DNA of 64,000 bases from Acetatifactor muris (GCA_023664365.1 JAMPFR010000001.1:4074-68073), one strand, 5' to 3'; shown: positions 33,901-41,991, numbered from the stretch's first letter. The notes: generated by a model not told the origin, from the sequence alone. Numbers and translations: made by a program.

Positions 33901-34099
33901 GCTGGGAAGCTGCAAGGTCACCTACCACAATGAGTCGGGAAAAAATACATACGGTGAGGACGGAGCAGAGGTCTGCCGCATGGAATTATTTGAAGAGAGC
34001 GGCGGCAGCCACAAAGCGGAAGGCTGCGTTTTAGAGGAAGAACTGGCATTGAAGTTAAGAGAGGGCGGAATCTGCAGGATCGACGCATATCTTGCGTAG
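30908..34099 (+). CDS. Large GH94-related beta-glucan phosphorylase (possible GH149/GH161)
   Basis: A 1063-residue cytoplasmic protein starting at GTG 30908, with AAGGAGG five bases upstream. It has the GH94-like order: an N-terminal beta-sandwich, then an alpha/alpha toroid. The general-acid motif GGKPGWNDAMNG places the catalytic Asp at 645. It is much longer than cellobiose phosphorylases, and the N-terminus (SSFLPGLSGVKGIP) differs from theirs as I recall them. Size and glucan context favour the beta-1,3-oligoglucan phosphorylases of GH149 or GH161, which release glucose-1-phosphate from longer chains. The neighbouring shorter GH94 would handle the disaccharide. Exact family and linkage are inferred. 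Confidence 0.78.
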   Translation: MSNYTLEGDKFMIENYTEVPAFSSFLPGLSGVKGIPVWSFYTNRGQGINSFGIHHKGNAMMEFNPANTAYESTPIKGFRTFVRAGGEYFEPFCTYAPEAKRRMEIEKNVLTVSEESHGLKITVCYIILPGENIGALVRRVKVENLEDSPRELELLDGMPQIIPYGIQNGQYKEMSNLFKSWADIKNIENRAPLYTMRASSDDSAEVSEIEGGYFYLAVADGELQQVIYDKKVIFDYDDSMVNPVAFREKGLEGVLAGQQCFANKVPCGFIPVKTTLKAGENYELTAYAGFASSINLLNEKAKCFCGEGYAERKTKEARELVDSFTKDVWTKSANPLFDRYMEQCYLDNFLRGGIPFVMGKGDHKAVVHLFSRKHGDPERDYNFFSIAGEYYSQGNGNYRDVCQNRRNDVFFNPAIEDFNVRHFYSLIQMDGYNPLEIRPCTFVLPEESSKAAAELVAEHVEDPEGRVAAILKKPFTPGQITNAVAAHQLKVTGDEEELVNGLIGLSTEQIEAGFGEGYWSDHWDYNLDLVENYLLVYPDKKESLLFGDDSYGFYDSIGVVRPRSDTYVINKGKVRQYGSLYHCKEKGARPGFVENGTNWLKDRQGNKVTTTLFGKMITLAVNKFALLDSFGMGIEMEGGKPGWNDAMNGLPGLFGSGMPETLELRRLVDFLREEAAGHSPAEEVRLPRELAAFMRDIYALLQEQLSDFDYWDRVAARRESFREEIKFEVSGNLTALSFKELNGILSAFSEKLDRAAAKAMEYGGGIMPTYFTYEAAEFEEVLNEDGTPRISPYGLPSVRVKKFDLVQVPYFLEGPARMLSACGRKDRKTAAEMCDGIKETDIYDKKLKMYKTSESIEGISMENGRVRAFTPGWLERESVFLHMEYKYFLGMLKAGLYDRFYEAVNDALIPYQKPEIYGRSILENSSFLASGANPDPSVHGQGFVARLSGSTVEMLSMWLGMFLGEGGFTFRDGKLGFILAPRLSREMFDGKGEASFMLLGSCKVTYHNESGKNTYGEDGAEVCRMELFEESGGSHKAEGCVLEEELALKLREGGICRIDAYLA

Positions 34100-34112
34100 T
34101 GTGAGAAGAATT
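34099..34112 (+). repeat. 14-base repeat following a stop codon, copy 1
   Basis: GTGTGAGAAGAATT starts at the last base of the 1063-residue protein's stop codon. It recurs exactly at 36900-36913 around the stop of the next phosphorylase gene, where it forms one arm of a hairpin. Confidence 0.55.
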
Positions 34113-34187
34113 CTTTGCACATATTGCAGGTGTATGTCCCGGTATGTTCAGATGCGGCGGCATTGCCCGTACCGCCCGGAGGGCATT

Positions 34188-36905
34188 ATGGAGGGGAAAA
34201 TGAAGGGATATTCGTATACGGATCAATACGGCTCATTTCATATGGAAAACCCGGAACAGAGCAGTTATCTGTATTTTCCGCTGGCAGGTGAGTCCGGCCT
34301 GAAGGCGAGCGTTACACCCCTGTTGGGGGGAGACAGCAAGATAGACCAGAATACATTCCTGTTGGAGCCGGTGAGTGTGGAAAATCTGCATACTTCAAAG
34401 AGTACCCGGAACTTTTGGTGCATTCTGGAGGAACAAAAGGTATGGTCCGCCACGGGCGCTTCCGCAGAGACGGAAGGGCTGAAAGGAACGCCGGAGGAAG
34501 AGAAAAGCGCTCTGGACGCCGGCGTGATGTGGCACCGTGTGACAAGGAAGTCGGGAAGATATTCCCTGACTTCCGAAATCACTTCCTTTGTACCCTGTGA
34601 CAGGCGCACCTTTGAGGTTATGTCCGTAAAAATAAAAAATCCGGGAGAGACGCCGGTCAGCTTTATTCCCGTGGCAGCCATACCCCTGTACGCCCGCTCG
34701 GCGGACAATGTCCGGGATCACCGCCATGTCACATCCCTGCTTCACAGGATAAAGGTGAATCAGTGGGGTGTGGAGGTGACGCCTACACTTACCTTTGATG
34801 AAAGAGGGCACAAGAAAAACGATTTGTCCTATTTTGTGTACGGAGCGGACGGAGAAGGCAGGGGGCCGGAAAGATGCTGCCCCAGGACGGAGGACTTTAT
34901 CGGGGAGGGCGGCAGTCTGGCCAGGCCGGGGAGCCTTTGGGAATTTGACAGCGACGGCTGGGTGAAGGCGCCCCGTGAGGCTGAGACAGCGGTGTATGAG
35001 ACTGCAGGAGGCGAAGCAATGGGCGCCCTGGCCTTCCGGAGGCGGACCCTGGGGCCGGGAGAAGAGGCCTGCTTTTGCATCTGCATGGGAATTACGCCTA
35101 TTGAAGAGCGGGAGACGCTGGGGGAAAGCCTGATGAAGGAATACGGCACATCTGCCGGGGTGGAAGCGGCGTTGGAGAAAGTGCAGAGGCAGTGGCGGGA
35201 AAAGATAAATGTCCGGTTTGAAACAGGAAAGCGGGATTTGGACGGATACCTGTACTGGGTGGCATTCCAGCCTATTCTGCGCAGGATGTACGGCTGTTCC
35301 TTCCTGCCCTATCACGATTACGGCAAGGGCGGCAGGGGATGGCGGGATTTGTGGCAGGACTGCCTTGCGCTGCTGATTATGGAGCCGGACGGTGTGAGAA
35401 GGATGCTGCTGGAAAGCTACGGCGGCGTGCGCATGGACGGCACCAATGCAACCATTATCGGACAGGGGCCGGGAGAGTTCCTGGCGGACAGAAACAATAT
35501 TGTCCGGGTCTGGATGGATCACGGCGTCTGGCCCTTTATCACTACTTTATTTTATATTATGCAGACCGGAGACCTGGCTGTGCTGCACCAGCAGGTGTCC
35601 TATTTTAAGGACAGTCAGATTTGCCGGGGAGAGGACAGGGATACGCAGTGGGAGCCGGAGCAGGGAACCCTGCAGAGAAGTCCCGCAGGAGTGGTGACAG
35701 GTACGGTGCTGGAGCATATCCTGCTGCAGAACATTACCGCCTTTTATGATGTGGGTGAGCATAACCATATCCGGCTGCGGGGGGCGGACTGGAACGACGC
35801 CTATGACATGGCCGGGGAAAACGGAGAGAGCGTAGCCTTTACGGCGGCCTACGCAGGCAATCTGGAGCAGCTTGCGGAGCTGACGGAGCGTTACGCCGCC
35901 ACAGTGTCGGAATCCATGGAATTTCAGCAGGAAATTTTATGCCTGCTGCAGGCGCGGCCTGAGATGTATGATTCCGTGGCGGAAAAGCAGAGATTTGCAA
36001 AAGAGTATTACAACTCCTGCAGGCATGAACTGACGGGGAAAAAGCAGCGGGTTTCCCTGGCGCAGGCGGCAGAAACCCTGCGGGGTATGGCAGACTGGAT
36101 AAAGGAGCATATCAGGAAGACGGAATGGGTGGAAACGCCGGAGGGCGGGTTTTACAACGGTTATTATGACAATCATAAAAACAGGCTGGAGGGAAGCTTT
36201 CCGGGGGGAACCCGCATGACCCTGACCAGCCAGGTCTTCCCCATTATGTCAGGCACTGCCACGGAGGAACAGACAGAAAAGATTGTAAAGGCGGCGGACA
36301 GGCTGCTGTATGAGCCAAAGCTGGGAGGCTATAAGCTGAACACGGACTTTGGCGAGCTTAAGGACGACATGGGCCGGGCCTTCGGCTTTGCCTATGGGCA
36401 CAAGGAGAACGGGGCGGTCTTTTCCCATATGGCGGTTATGTACGCCAATGCGCTGCTGCGCAGGGGGTTTGTGCGGGAGGGCTATCAGGCTCTGGACGCG
36501 CTGTACAGGCAGGCCTCCGACTTTGAGCGCAGCCGCATTTACCCCGGACTGCCGGAGTACTTTGACGACAGGGGAAGGGGCATGTATCCGTACCTTACAG
36601 GCTCTGCCAGCTGGCTGCTGATGACTATGGTGACGGAGGTCTGCGGGGTAAAGGGCTTTTACGGGGATTTGAGTCTGGAGCCTAAGCTGGTAAGGGAGCT
36701 GTTGGATGAACACCGCAGGCTGGAGGTGCGCCTGCAATTTGCGGGAGTGCCTTTGCACATTTGCTTCCGGGCGCAGCAGGAGCAGGATGTTTACACCCGG
36801 GTAAAGAGTCTGACCCTGGACGGAGCGCTGATACAGGGAAACAGGATCCCCAGAGAGGCGCTGCGGGGCGGGGACGGTGAGAAGGAAATTCTGGTACAAG
36901 TGTGA
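34188..36905 (+). CDS. GH94 phosphorylase (laminaribiose/cellobiose phosphorylase type)
   Basis: A 905-residue cytoplasmic enzyme from ATG 34188 after GGAGGG; ATG 34200 is an alternative. The opening GYSYTDQYGSF, then QSSYLYFPLAGESGLK, and the later phrases STRNFWC and DHRHVTSLLH fit GH94. The general acid is Asp537 in the motif ADWNDAYDM. GH94 enzymes phosphorolyse beta-linked glucose disaccharides to glucose-1-phosphate and glucose. Next to GH16, GH30 and the large phosphorylase, laminaribiose is the likeliest substrate, but cellobiose cannot be excluded by eye. Confidence 0.85.
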   Translation: MEGKMKGYSYTDQYGSFHMENPEQSSYLYFPLAGESGLKASVTPLLGGDSKIDQNTFLLEPVSVENLHTSKSTRNFWCILEEQKVWSATGASAETEGLKGTPEEEKSALDAGVMWHRVTRKSGRYSLTSEITSFVPCDRRTFEVMSVKIKNPGETPVSFIPVAAIPLYARSADNVRDHRHVTSLLHRIKVNQWGVEVTPTLTFDERGHKKNDLSYFVYGADGEGRGPERCCPRTEDFIGEGGSLARPGSLWEFDSDGWVKAPREAETAVYETAGGEAMGALAFRRRTLGPGEEACFCICMGITPIEERETLGESLMKEYGTSAGVEAALEKVQRQWREKINVRFETGKRDLDGYLYWVAFQPILRRMYGCSFLPYHDYGKGGRGWRDLWQDCLALLIMEPDGVRRMLLESYGGVRMDGTNATIIGQGPGEFLADRNNIVRVWMDHGVWPFITTLFYIMQTGDLAVLHQQVSYFKDSQICRGEDRDTQWEPEQGTLQRSPAGVVTGTVLEHILLQNITAFYDVGEHNHIRLRGADWNDAYDMAGENGESVAFTAAYAGNLEQLAELTERYAATVSESMEFQQEILCLLQARPEMYDSVAEKQRFAKEYYNSCRHELTGKKQRVSLAQAAETLRGMADWIKEHIRKTEWVETPEGGFYNGYYDNHKNRLEGSFPGGTRMTLTSQVFPIMSGTATEEQTEKIVKAADRLLYEPKLGGYKLNTDFGELKDDMGRAFGFAYGHKENGAVFSHMAVMYANALLRRGFVREGYQALDALYRQASDFERSRIYPGLPEYFDDRGRGMYPYLTGSASWLLMTMVTEVCGVKGFYGDLSLEPKLVRELLDEHRRLEVRLQFAGVPLHICFRAQQEQDVYTRVKSLTLDGALIQGNRIPREALRGGDGEKEILVQV

Positions 36906-36980
36906 GAAGAATTTCTAATTGCCTTCGGCAATTTTCGCTCACAGCATAGGCTGTTTCGCGAAGAAATTCTAATCTCACAC
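36900..36980 (+). repeat. Branched inverted repeat downstream of GH94
   Basis: GTGTGAGAAGAATTTCT (36900-36916) pairs with AGAAATTCT (36962-36970) and TCTCACAC (36973-36980) across a two-base bulge, a 17-pair outer stem. Inside are two smaller hairpins: ATTGCC-TTC-GGCAAT (36918-36932) and ACAGC-ATAG-GCTGT (36941-36954). The branched shape recalls small structured intergenic repeats. It includes the GH94 stop codon. It may stabilise or end the upstream mRNA. Confidence 0.6.
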
Positions 36981-36981
36981 T

Positions 36982-37008
36982 GAAGAATCGCAAGGGAAGC
37001 GATTCTTC
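36982..37008 (+). repeat. Hairpin before the intracellular GH16 gene
   Basis: GAAGAATCGC (36982-36991) pairs perfectly with GCGATTCTTC (36999-37008) around AAGGGAA. It sits directly beside the branched repeat and 58 bases before the GH16 ATG. There is no T-run, so it looks more like an mRNA-processing or stabilising hairpin than a terminator. Confidence 0.55.
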
Positions 37009-37065
37009 TCATTGATTGTTTGTGCCTGCTGCGCAGGCATGGCGGGAAGCCGGAGGAGCAGAGAT

Positions 37066-37812
37066 ATGTTTGAGAGGATGAAGGAGTATCATCTGGTCTG
37101 GTCGGATGAATTTGACTACGAGGGGAAACCGGATCCGGAGAAGTGGAATTACGATACCGGCGAAAAATGGTTCAATCATGAGTCCCAGGGCTATACGGAC
37201 CATTTGGGAAATGCCTTTGTAAAGGACGGGAAGCTGATGATACGGGCGTTGAAGGAAAGGTACGGCAGCGCGGCGTACACTTCCGCAAGGCTGACCACCT
37301 GGGAGCGGCAGTCCTGGCAGTACGGGTATTTTGAAATCCGAGCCAAGCTGCCGGACGGAGCGGGGGCCTGGCCTGCGTTCTGGTTCATGCCGGATTCCCA
37401 CAGGCAGGGGGTGCGCTGGCCTCTTTGCGGAGAGATTGACATGATGGAGCATACCCATGTGCATAAGGGCGACCTGGTGTACAGTCTCCATTCCCTGAAT
37501 CACAATCACACCAGACAGGACACGAAGCAGTACAGCACCAGTGTGTGCAGAGAGGGGCTGTTTGACGGGTTTCACCTGTACGGGCTGGAGTGGACGCCGG
37601 AATATGTGGAGTATTTCTTCGACGGGGAGAGCGTCTGCAAGTATTGCAAAACCGATGATGAGGAGGACAGGACGGAGAAATCCTGGCCCTATGACCAGCC
37701 CTTTTACATGATTTTAAACATTGCGGTGGGGGGCTTTATGGGAGGGCCTGTCCGGGAGGAGGATCTGCCCTATACCATGGAGATCGATTATGTGCGGGTA
37801 TATCAAAAATAA
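37066..37812 (+). CDS. Intracellular GH16 beta-glucanase
   Basis: A 248-residue GH16 catalytic domain with no signal peptide, starting at ATG 37066 after GGAGGAG. The catalytic motif GEIDMMEH gives E123, D125 and E128. LVWSDEFDYEGKPD and GAWPAFWFMP match the exported GH16 of the same locus, so the two are probably related by duplication. A cytoplasmic GH16 implies that sizeable glucan oligosaccharides are imported and trimmed inside, before phosphorolysis. An in-frame TTG at 37012 would add a Cys-rich leader that does not look like a signal peptide. Confidence 0.88.
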   Translation: MFERMKEYHLVWSDEFDYEGKPDPEKWNYDTGEKWFNHESQGYTDHLGNAFVKDGKLMIRALKERYGSAAYTSARLTTWERQSWQYGYFEIRAKLPDGAGAWPAFWFMPDSHRQGVRWPLCGEIDMMEHTHVHKGDLVYSLHSLNHNHTRQDTKQYSTSVCREGLFDGFHLYGLEWTPEYVEYFFDGESVCKYCKTDDEEDRTEKSWPYDQPFYMILNIAVGGFMGGPVREEDLPYTMEIDYVRVYQK

Positions 37813-37950
37813 ACTCTTTGTGCAAAATTGTATATTATTAAGCTATAGGTTATGAATACGCCGACAACCAAGAGGTATCAAGAAGGTATAGCCTTGGCTA
37901 TAAGGATATTTTTTCGGAAAGAGAAAAATAAAAGAAAGAGAGGCAGCGGC

Positions 37951-39285
37951 ATGAAAGATATTAAAATAATTGTCACGGATAAGGGAAAGGAGAAATACTG
38001 GGAGGAGCAGTCTGCGGGGACCTGTCCCCAGGAGGATTTTATCCATGTCATAAAGGTATATCCTGAGCTGCAGGAGCAGACCATGGAGGGCTTCGGCGGC
38101 GCTTTTACCGAGGCGGCGGCCGTGTCCTGGAACAGCCTGGAGGAAGGAGCAAAGCAGGAATTCCTGGAGGGCTGTTTCGGAGAGAAGGGTTTGAAATACA
38201 ACCTGGGTCGAATCCACATGAACAGCTGTGATTTTGCGCTGGGAAATTATACCTATGTGGAGGAAGGGGATACAGACCTGGCAACCTTTGACATCTCCCA
38301 TGACAGAGAGCAGATCATTCCCCTGATAAAGAAGGCTGCGGAATGCCATGGCGGGGAGGAATTGTCCCTGCTGGTTTCCCCCTGGTCCCCACCTGCGTTT
38401 ATGAAGACCAACGGGGAGATGAACCACGGCGGTAAGCTGAAAGAGGAATATTACGGGCTCTGGGCGGATTACTATGTCAGGTTTTTGCAGGAGGCCGGAA
38501 AAGAAGGGCTGCATATCCGGTATCTCACTGTCCAGAATGAGCCGGAGGCGGTACAGACCTGGGATTCCTGCGTCTACACCGCGGAGGAGGAAGGAGTTTT
38601 TGCGGCAGAGTACCTGATTCCCGCACTGCAGAAGGCGGGTCTTGGGGATATAGAGGTATTTATCTGGGATCACAACAAGGAAAATATGTACGACAGGGCA
38701 AAGGGAAGCTTTCAGGTTCCGGGCTGCAGAGAAAAGGTCAGCGGCGTTGCCATGCACTGGTACACGGGAGATCATTTTGACGGCGTCCGGGCGGTGAAGA
38801 AGGCATTCCCGGAAAAGAAGGTATTTTTCACGGAGGGCTGTGTGGAGTATTCCCGTTTCGCGGATTCCGGCGAAGTGCAAAAGGCGGAGATGTATGCCCA
38901 TGATATGCTGGGGAATTTCAAGGCAGGGACAGAGGCATTCTTTGACTGGAATCTGCTGCTGAATGCGGAGGGCGGCCCTAACCATGTGAGAAATTTCTGT
39001 GCCGCGCCCATTATGTGCGACGGAAAGGGCGGCATTGAGAAACGGCTTTCCTATTATTACATCGGTCATTTCAGCAGATATATACAGCGGGGAGCCAGAC
39101 AGGTCATGAACACCTGCTATTCGGATACGCTGGAGACGGCTGCCTTTGTGAATTCGGATGGAAGCCGTGTAGTGGTCATCCTGAACAGAGGAGAGAAGGA
39201 TATGCCCGTGTATCTGTGCGAGAACGGGCAGGGCATGGCGCTGCAGGCTCAAGCCCATACCATCAGGACGGTGGTGTATTCGTAG
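37951..39285 (+). CDS. GH30-family beta-glucosidase/glucanase
   Basis: A 444-residue GH30 enzyme from ATG 37951; an upstream in-frame ATG at 37852 would add a basic 33-residue leader. The (beta/alpha)8 barrel carries the acid/base in VQNEPE (E197) and the nucleophile in FFTEGC (E295). EGFGGAFTEAAA and SPWSPPAFMKTNG are GH30 signatures. There is no signal peptide, so it acts inside the cell. GH30 members of this type include beta-1,6-glucanases and beta-glucosidases. Here it could remove beta-1,6 branches that block the phosphorylases. It is the last gene of the glucan locus. Confidence 0.92.
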   Translation: MKDIKIIVTDKGKEKYWEEQSAGTCPQEDFIHVIKVYPELQEQTMEGFGGAFTEAAAVSWNSLEEGAKQEFLEGCFGEKGLKYNLGRIHMNSCDFALGNYTYVEEGDTDLATFDISHDREQIIPLIKKAAECHGGEELSLLVSPWSPPAFMKTNGEMNHGGKLKEEYYGLWADYYVRFLQEAGKEGLHIRYLTVQNEPEAVQTWDSCVYTAEEEGVFAAEYLIPALQKAGLGDIEVFIWDHNKENMYDRAKGSFQVPGCREKVSGVAMHWYTGDHFDGVRAVKKAFPEKKVFFTEGCVEYSRFADSGEVQKAEMYAHDMLGNFKAGTEAFFDWNLLLNAEGGPNHVRNFCAAPIMCDGKGGIEKRLSYYYIGHFSRYIQRGARQVMNTCYSDTLETAAFVNSDGSRVVVILNRGEKDMPVYLCENGQGMALQAQAHTIRTVVYS

Positions 39286-39433
39286 CCTGCCGGGCAAGGG
39301 CAGTTTTCCGCCTGAAGCTGAAGTTCTGCCGGTATACCGGTAGCCGGCGTCGGACGGATGACTGGTCTGAAGCGTCCCCTGCCGATTTTACGCAGCATAA
39401 GCGCTGATTATGTCTAGCATAAAATATATTGAT

Positions 39434-39462
39434 TTTACTTATATAGCAGAGTGTGATATGCT
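39434..39462 (+). promoter_or_regulatory. purA promoter
   Basis: TTTACT (39434-39439), a 17-base spacer and TATGCT (39457-39462) fit a moderate housekeeping promoter. The predicted transcript would begin just before the hairpin at 39477. Confidence 0.5.
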
Positions 39463-39476
39463 ATGTAAGGAAGCAG

Positions 39477-39507
39477 CGGGCGGAAAGATTTGCTTTCTGC
39501 CCGTTTT
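39477..39507 (+). terminator. Terminator-like hairpin in the purA leader
   Basis: CGGGCGGAAAG (39477-39487) pairs with CTTTCTGCCCG (39493-39503) with one G-T wobble, followed by TTTTA. It lies between the promoter and purA, in the position of an attenuator. It could otherwise end a short upstream RNA. Confidence 0.55.
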
Positions 39508-39629
39508 AGAATGAGAAGTGCCAGGGCTCACCCCGGAACCCATCTGAAATACTGCATTCTCCGTGAGGATTTGAGGGTCTGCAGAGAGGGGTTCCGGTGG
39601 TGCATGGAAGAAGGAAATGGAGGAGAAAC

Positions 39630-40919
39630 ATGGTTAAGGCAATTGTAGGCGCCAACTGGGGCGACGAGGGAAAAGGTAAAATTACGGATATGATGGCCCG
39701 GGAGGCGGACATTGTGGTGCGCTTTCAGGGCGGCGCCAACGCGGGACATACCATTGTAAATAATTACGGAAAGTTTGCGCTGCATACTCTTCCCTCCGGT
39801 GTGTTTTACAGCCACATTACCAGCGTCATCGGAAACGGTGTGGCGCTGAATATTCCCCTGTTGTTCAAAGAGCTGCAGTCCATTGTAGAGAGAGGGGTTC
39901 CCGCGCCGAAGCTGTTGGTGTCCAACCGGGCCCAGATTGTGATGCCCTATCATATTTTATTTGACCAATATGAGGAGGAAAGGCTGGGAGGCAAGTCCTT
40001 TGGCTCCACCAAATCAGGGATTGCCCCTTTTTACTCCGATAAATATGCAAAGATCGGATTTCAGGTCAGCGAGCTTTTTGACGAAGAACTGCTGCGGGAA
40101 AAGGTGGAGCGGGTCTGCGAGATGAAAAACGTGCTGCTGGAGCATCTGTACCATAAGCCTCTGATTGACCCGAAAGAGCTTTTGGAGACACTGCACGGAT
40201 ACAGGGATATGGCGGCGCCCTATGTGGGGGATGTGTCCGCATTTTTGGACAGAGCCCTGAAGGAAGGAAAGACTGTGCTGCTGGAGGGGCAGCTGGGCAC
40301 CTTAAAGGATCCGGATCACGGTATTTATCCTATGGTGACGTCCTCCTCCACCCTTGCGGCCTACGGGGCAGTGGGAGCGGGACTGCCGCCCTATGAAATC
40401 AAACAGATTGTCACGGTCTGCAAGGCATATTCCTCCGCAGTGGGGGCAGGCGCCTTTGTCTCCGAGCTGTTCGGCGACGAGGCGGAGGAGCTGCGCCGCA
40501 GGGGCGGCGACGGCGGCGAGTACGGCGCTACCACAGGCAGGCCTCGGCGGGTGGGCTGGTTCGACTGCGTGGCTTCCAGATACGGCTGCCGTCTGCAGGG
40601 CACAACGGACGTGGCGTTCACCGTGCTGGATGTGTTGGGGTATCTGGATGAGATTCCCGTCTGCGTGGGCTATGAAATCGACGGACAGGTGACGGATGAG
40701 TTTCCCGTTACGGCAAAGCTGGAGAAGGCAAAGCCTGTGTTTGAAAAGCTGCCCGGCTGGAAGACGGAGATCCGGGGTATTAAAACCTATGAGGAGCTGC
40801 CGGAAAACTGCCGGAGCTATATCGAGTTTATCGAAAAGCGGATCGGATATCCCATTACCATGGTAAGCAACGGCCCCGGCAGGGACGATATTATTTACAG
40901 GGAAAGCGCATTGGCATGA
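39630..40919 (+). CDS. purA: Adenylosuccinate synthetase
   Basis: A 429-residue enzyme joining IMP and aspartate with GTP to give adenylosuccinate, the first committed step to AMP. The N-terminal signature GANWGDEGKGKITD and the GTP-binding NAGHTIV are present. STKSGIAPFYSDK and TTGRPRRVGW are further conserved blocks. It starts at ATG 39630 after GGAGAAAC. It has its own promoter and a hairpin leader. A LysR gene overlaps its stop by four bases, so the two are translationally coupled. Confidence 0.95.
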   Translation: MVKAIVGANWGDEGKGKITDMMAREADIVVRFQGGANAGHTIVNNYGKFALHTLPSGVFYSHITSVIGNGVALNIPLLFKELQSIVERGVPAPKLLVSNRAQIVMPYHILFDQYEEERLGGKSFGSTKSGIAPFYSDKYAKIGFQVSELFDEELLREKVERVCEMKNVLLEHLYHKPLIDPKELLETLHGYRDMAAPYVGDVSAFLDRALKEGKTVLLEGQLGTLKDPDHGIYPMVTSSSTLAAYGAVGAGLPPYEIKQIVTVCKAYSSAVGAGAFVSELFGDEAEELRRRGGDGGEYGATTGRPRRVGWFDCVASRYGCRLQGTTDVAFTVLDVLGYLDEIPVCVGYEIDGQVTDEFPVTAKLEKAKPVFEKLPGWKTEIRGIKTYEELPENCRSYIEFIEKRIGYPITMVSNGPGRDDIIYRESALA

Positions 40920-41806
40920 TAAGTAATCTGGAGTATTACAAGGTGTTTTATTATACGGCAAAATGCGGCAGCGTTACGGGAGCTGCCGCTTTGCTTTCCA
41001 TATCCCAGCCGGCTGTGAGCCAGTCTGTCAGACAGCTGGAAAAGAATCTGGGGGTTCCCCTTTTCAGCAGGGCTTCCAGAGGGGTGAAGCTCACCGATGA
41101 GGGAGCGCTTTTGTATTCCTATGTGTTAAAGGGATATGAGCAGATTGAGATGGGGGTGGAGAAGGTGCGGCAGATGCGGAACCTGGAGCTGGGAGAGGTG
41201 CGCATCGGAGCAAGCGACATGACGCTGAAATTTTACCTGCTGCCTTTTCTGGAAAAATTTCATGAGCGGTATCCGGATATTAAGGTCTATGTCACCAACG
41301 GGCCTACGCCGGAGACGCTGAAGGCTCTAAGGGACGGAAGAATTGATTTCGGAGCAGTCAGCACGCCCTTCGAGGCCTGGGACGACCTGATGTCCGTACC
41401 GGTGCGGGAAATAGAGGATGTGTTTGTGGCGGGGAGACGCTTTCTGCCCTATAAAAACAGGATGCTGGATTTTAAGGAGTTGGAAAAGCTGCCCATGATT
41501 TTTCTGGAAAACAACACCAGCAGCAGAAGCTATATGGATGATTTCCTGCGGGAGAACGGAGTGGTGCTGCAGCCGGAATTCGAGCTTGCCACCAGTGATA
41601 TGATTGTGCAGTTCGCGCTGAGAAATTTAGGCGTTGGCTGCGTAGTCAGGGAGTTTGCCCGGGAGGCGCTGGAGTCCGGCCTGCTGTTTGAACTGCGGTT
41701 TAACAAGCTGATACCGAAGCGCAGCTTTTGTGTGGTGCGGAGCCGCAAGGCGGTACTGCCCGGGGCAGCGGGAAAGCTGCTGGAAATTATGGAGGAGCGG
41801 GAGTAA
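40916..41806 (+). CDS. LysR-family transcriptional regulator
   Basis: A 296-residue LysR regulator with the N-terminal winged HTH (YYTAKCGSVTGAAALLSISQPAVSQ) and a C-terminal effector-binding domain from about residue 90. Its ATG overlaps the purA TGA (ATGA). LysR genes more often lie divergent from their targets; coupling to purA is unusual and may mean that it simply rides on purA transcription. The target and effector are unknown. Confidence 0.93.
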   Translation: MISNLEYYKVFYYTAKCGSVTGAAALLSISQPAVSQSVRQLEKNLGVPLFSRASRGVKLTDEGALLYSYVLKGYEQIEMGVEKVRQMRNLELGEVRIGASDMTLKFYLLPFLEKFHERYPDIKVYVTNGPTPETLKALRDGRIDFGAVSTPFEAWDDLMSVPVREIEDVFVAGRRFLPYKNRMLDFKELEKLPMIFLENNTSSRSYMDDFLRENGVVLQPEFELATSDMIVQFALRNLGVGCVVREFAREALESGLLFELRFNKLIPKRSFCVVRSRKAVLPGAAGKLLEIMEERE

Positions 41807-41991
41807 CGGTATTTTCCGGGTATCGGTGGAAGGCCCTGAACCATTGCTATATGGAGTATTATCCGGCATAGAAAATGTCAGCAGGTTATTTTTCTGTTTG
41901 CCGGGTATTATACTATCTATACAGATATGCTGAAAGGTGGTATAATATGGGCAAGAAAGAATCAAAAGGTGTAAAAAGGGAGGAGCAGGCA

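Larger units (their letters stand above)
39286..39629 (+). promoter_or_regulatory. Intergenic region and purA leader
   Basis: This 344-base gap separates the glucan locus from purA. It holds the 12-base palindrome CCGGTATACCGG (39329-39340), a promoter at 39434-39462 and a terminator-like hairpin at 39477-39507. The remaining leader of about 120 bases includes AGAATG and CATTCT able to pair at long range. I recognise no known riboswitch. AGGAGAAAC precedes the purA ATG. Confidence 0.45.

Noticed and set aside
36900..36980. A tRNA-like cloverleaf
   Set aside because: The outer stem and two hairpins superficially suggest one, but there is no T-loop consensus, anticodon arm or seven-base acceptor geometry.
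37843..39297. A 484-codon open frame on the minus strand
   Set aside because: It is antisense to the GH30 gene, whose catalytic motifs are clear on the plus strand.
39463..39629. A known purine riboswitch before purA
   Set aside because: I could not find the conserved loop and junction sequences of purine or PRPP riboswitches.
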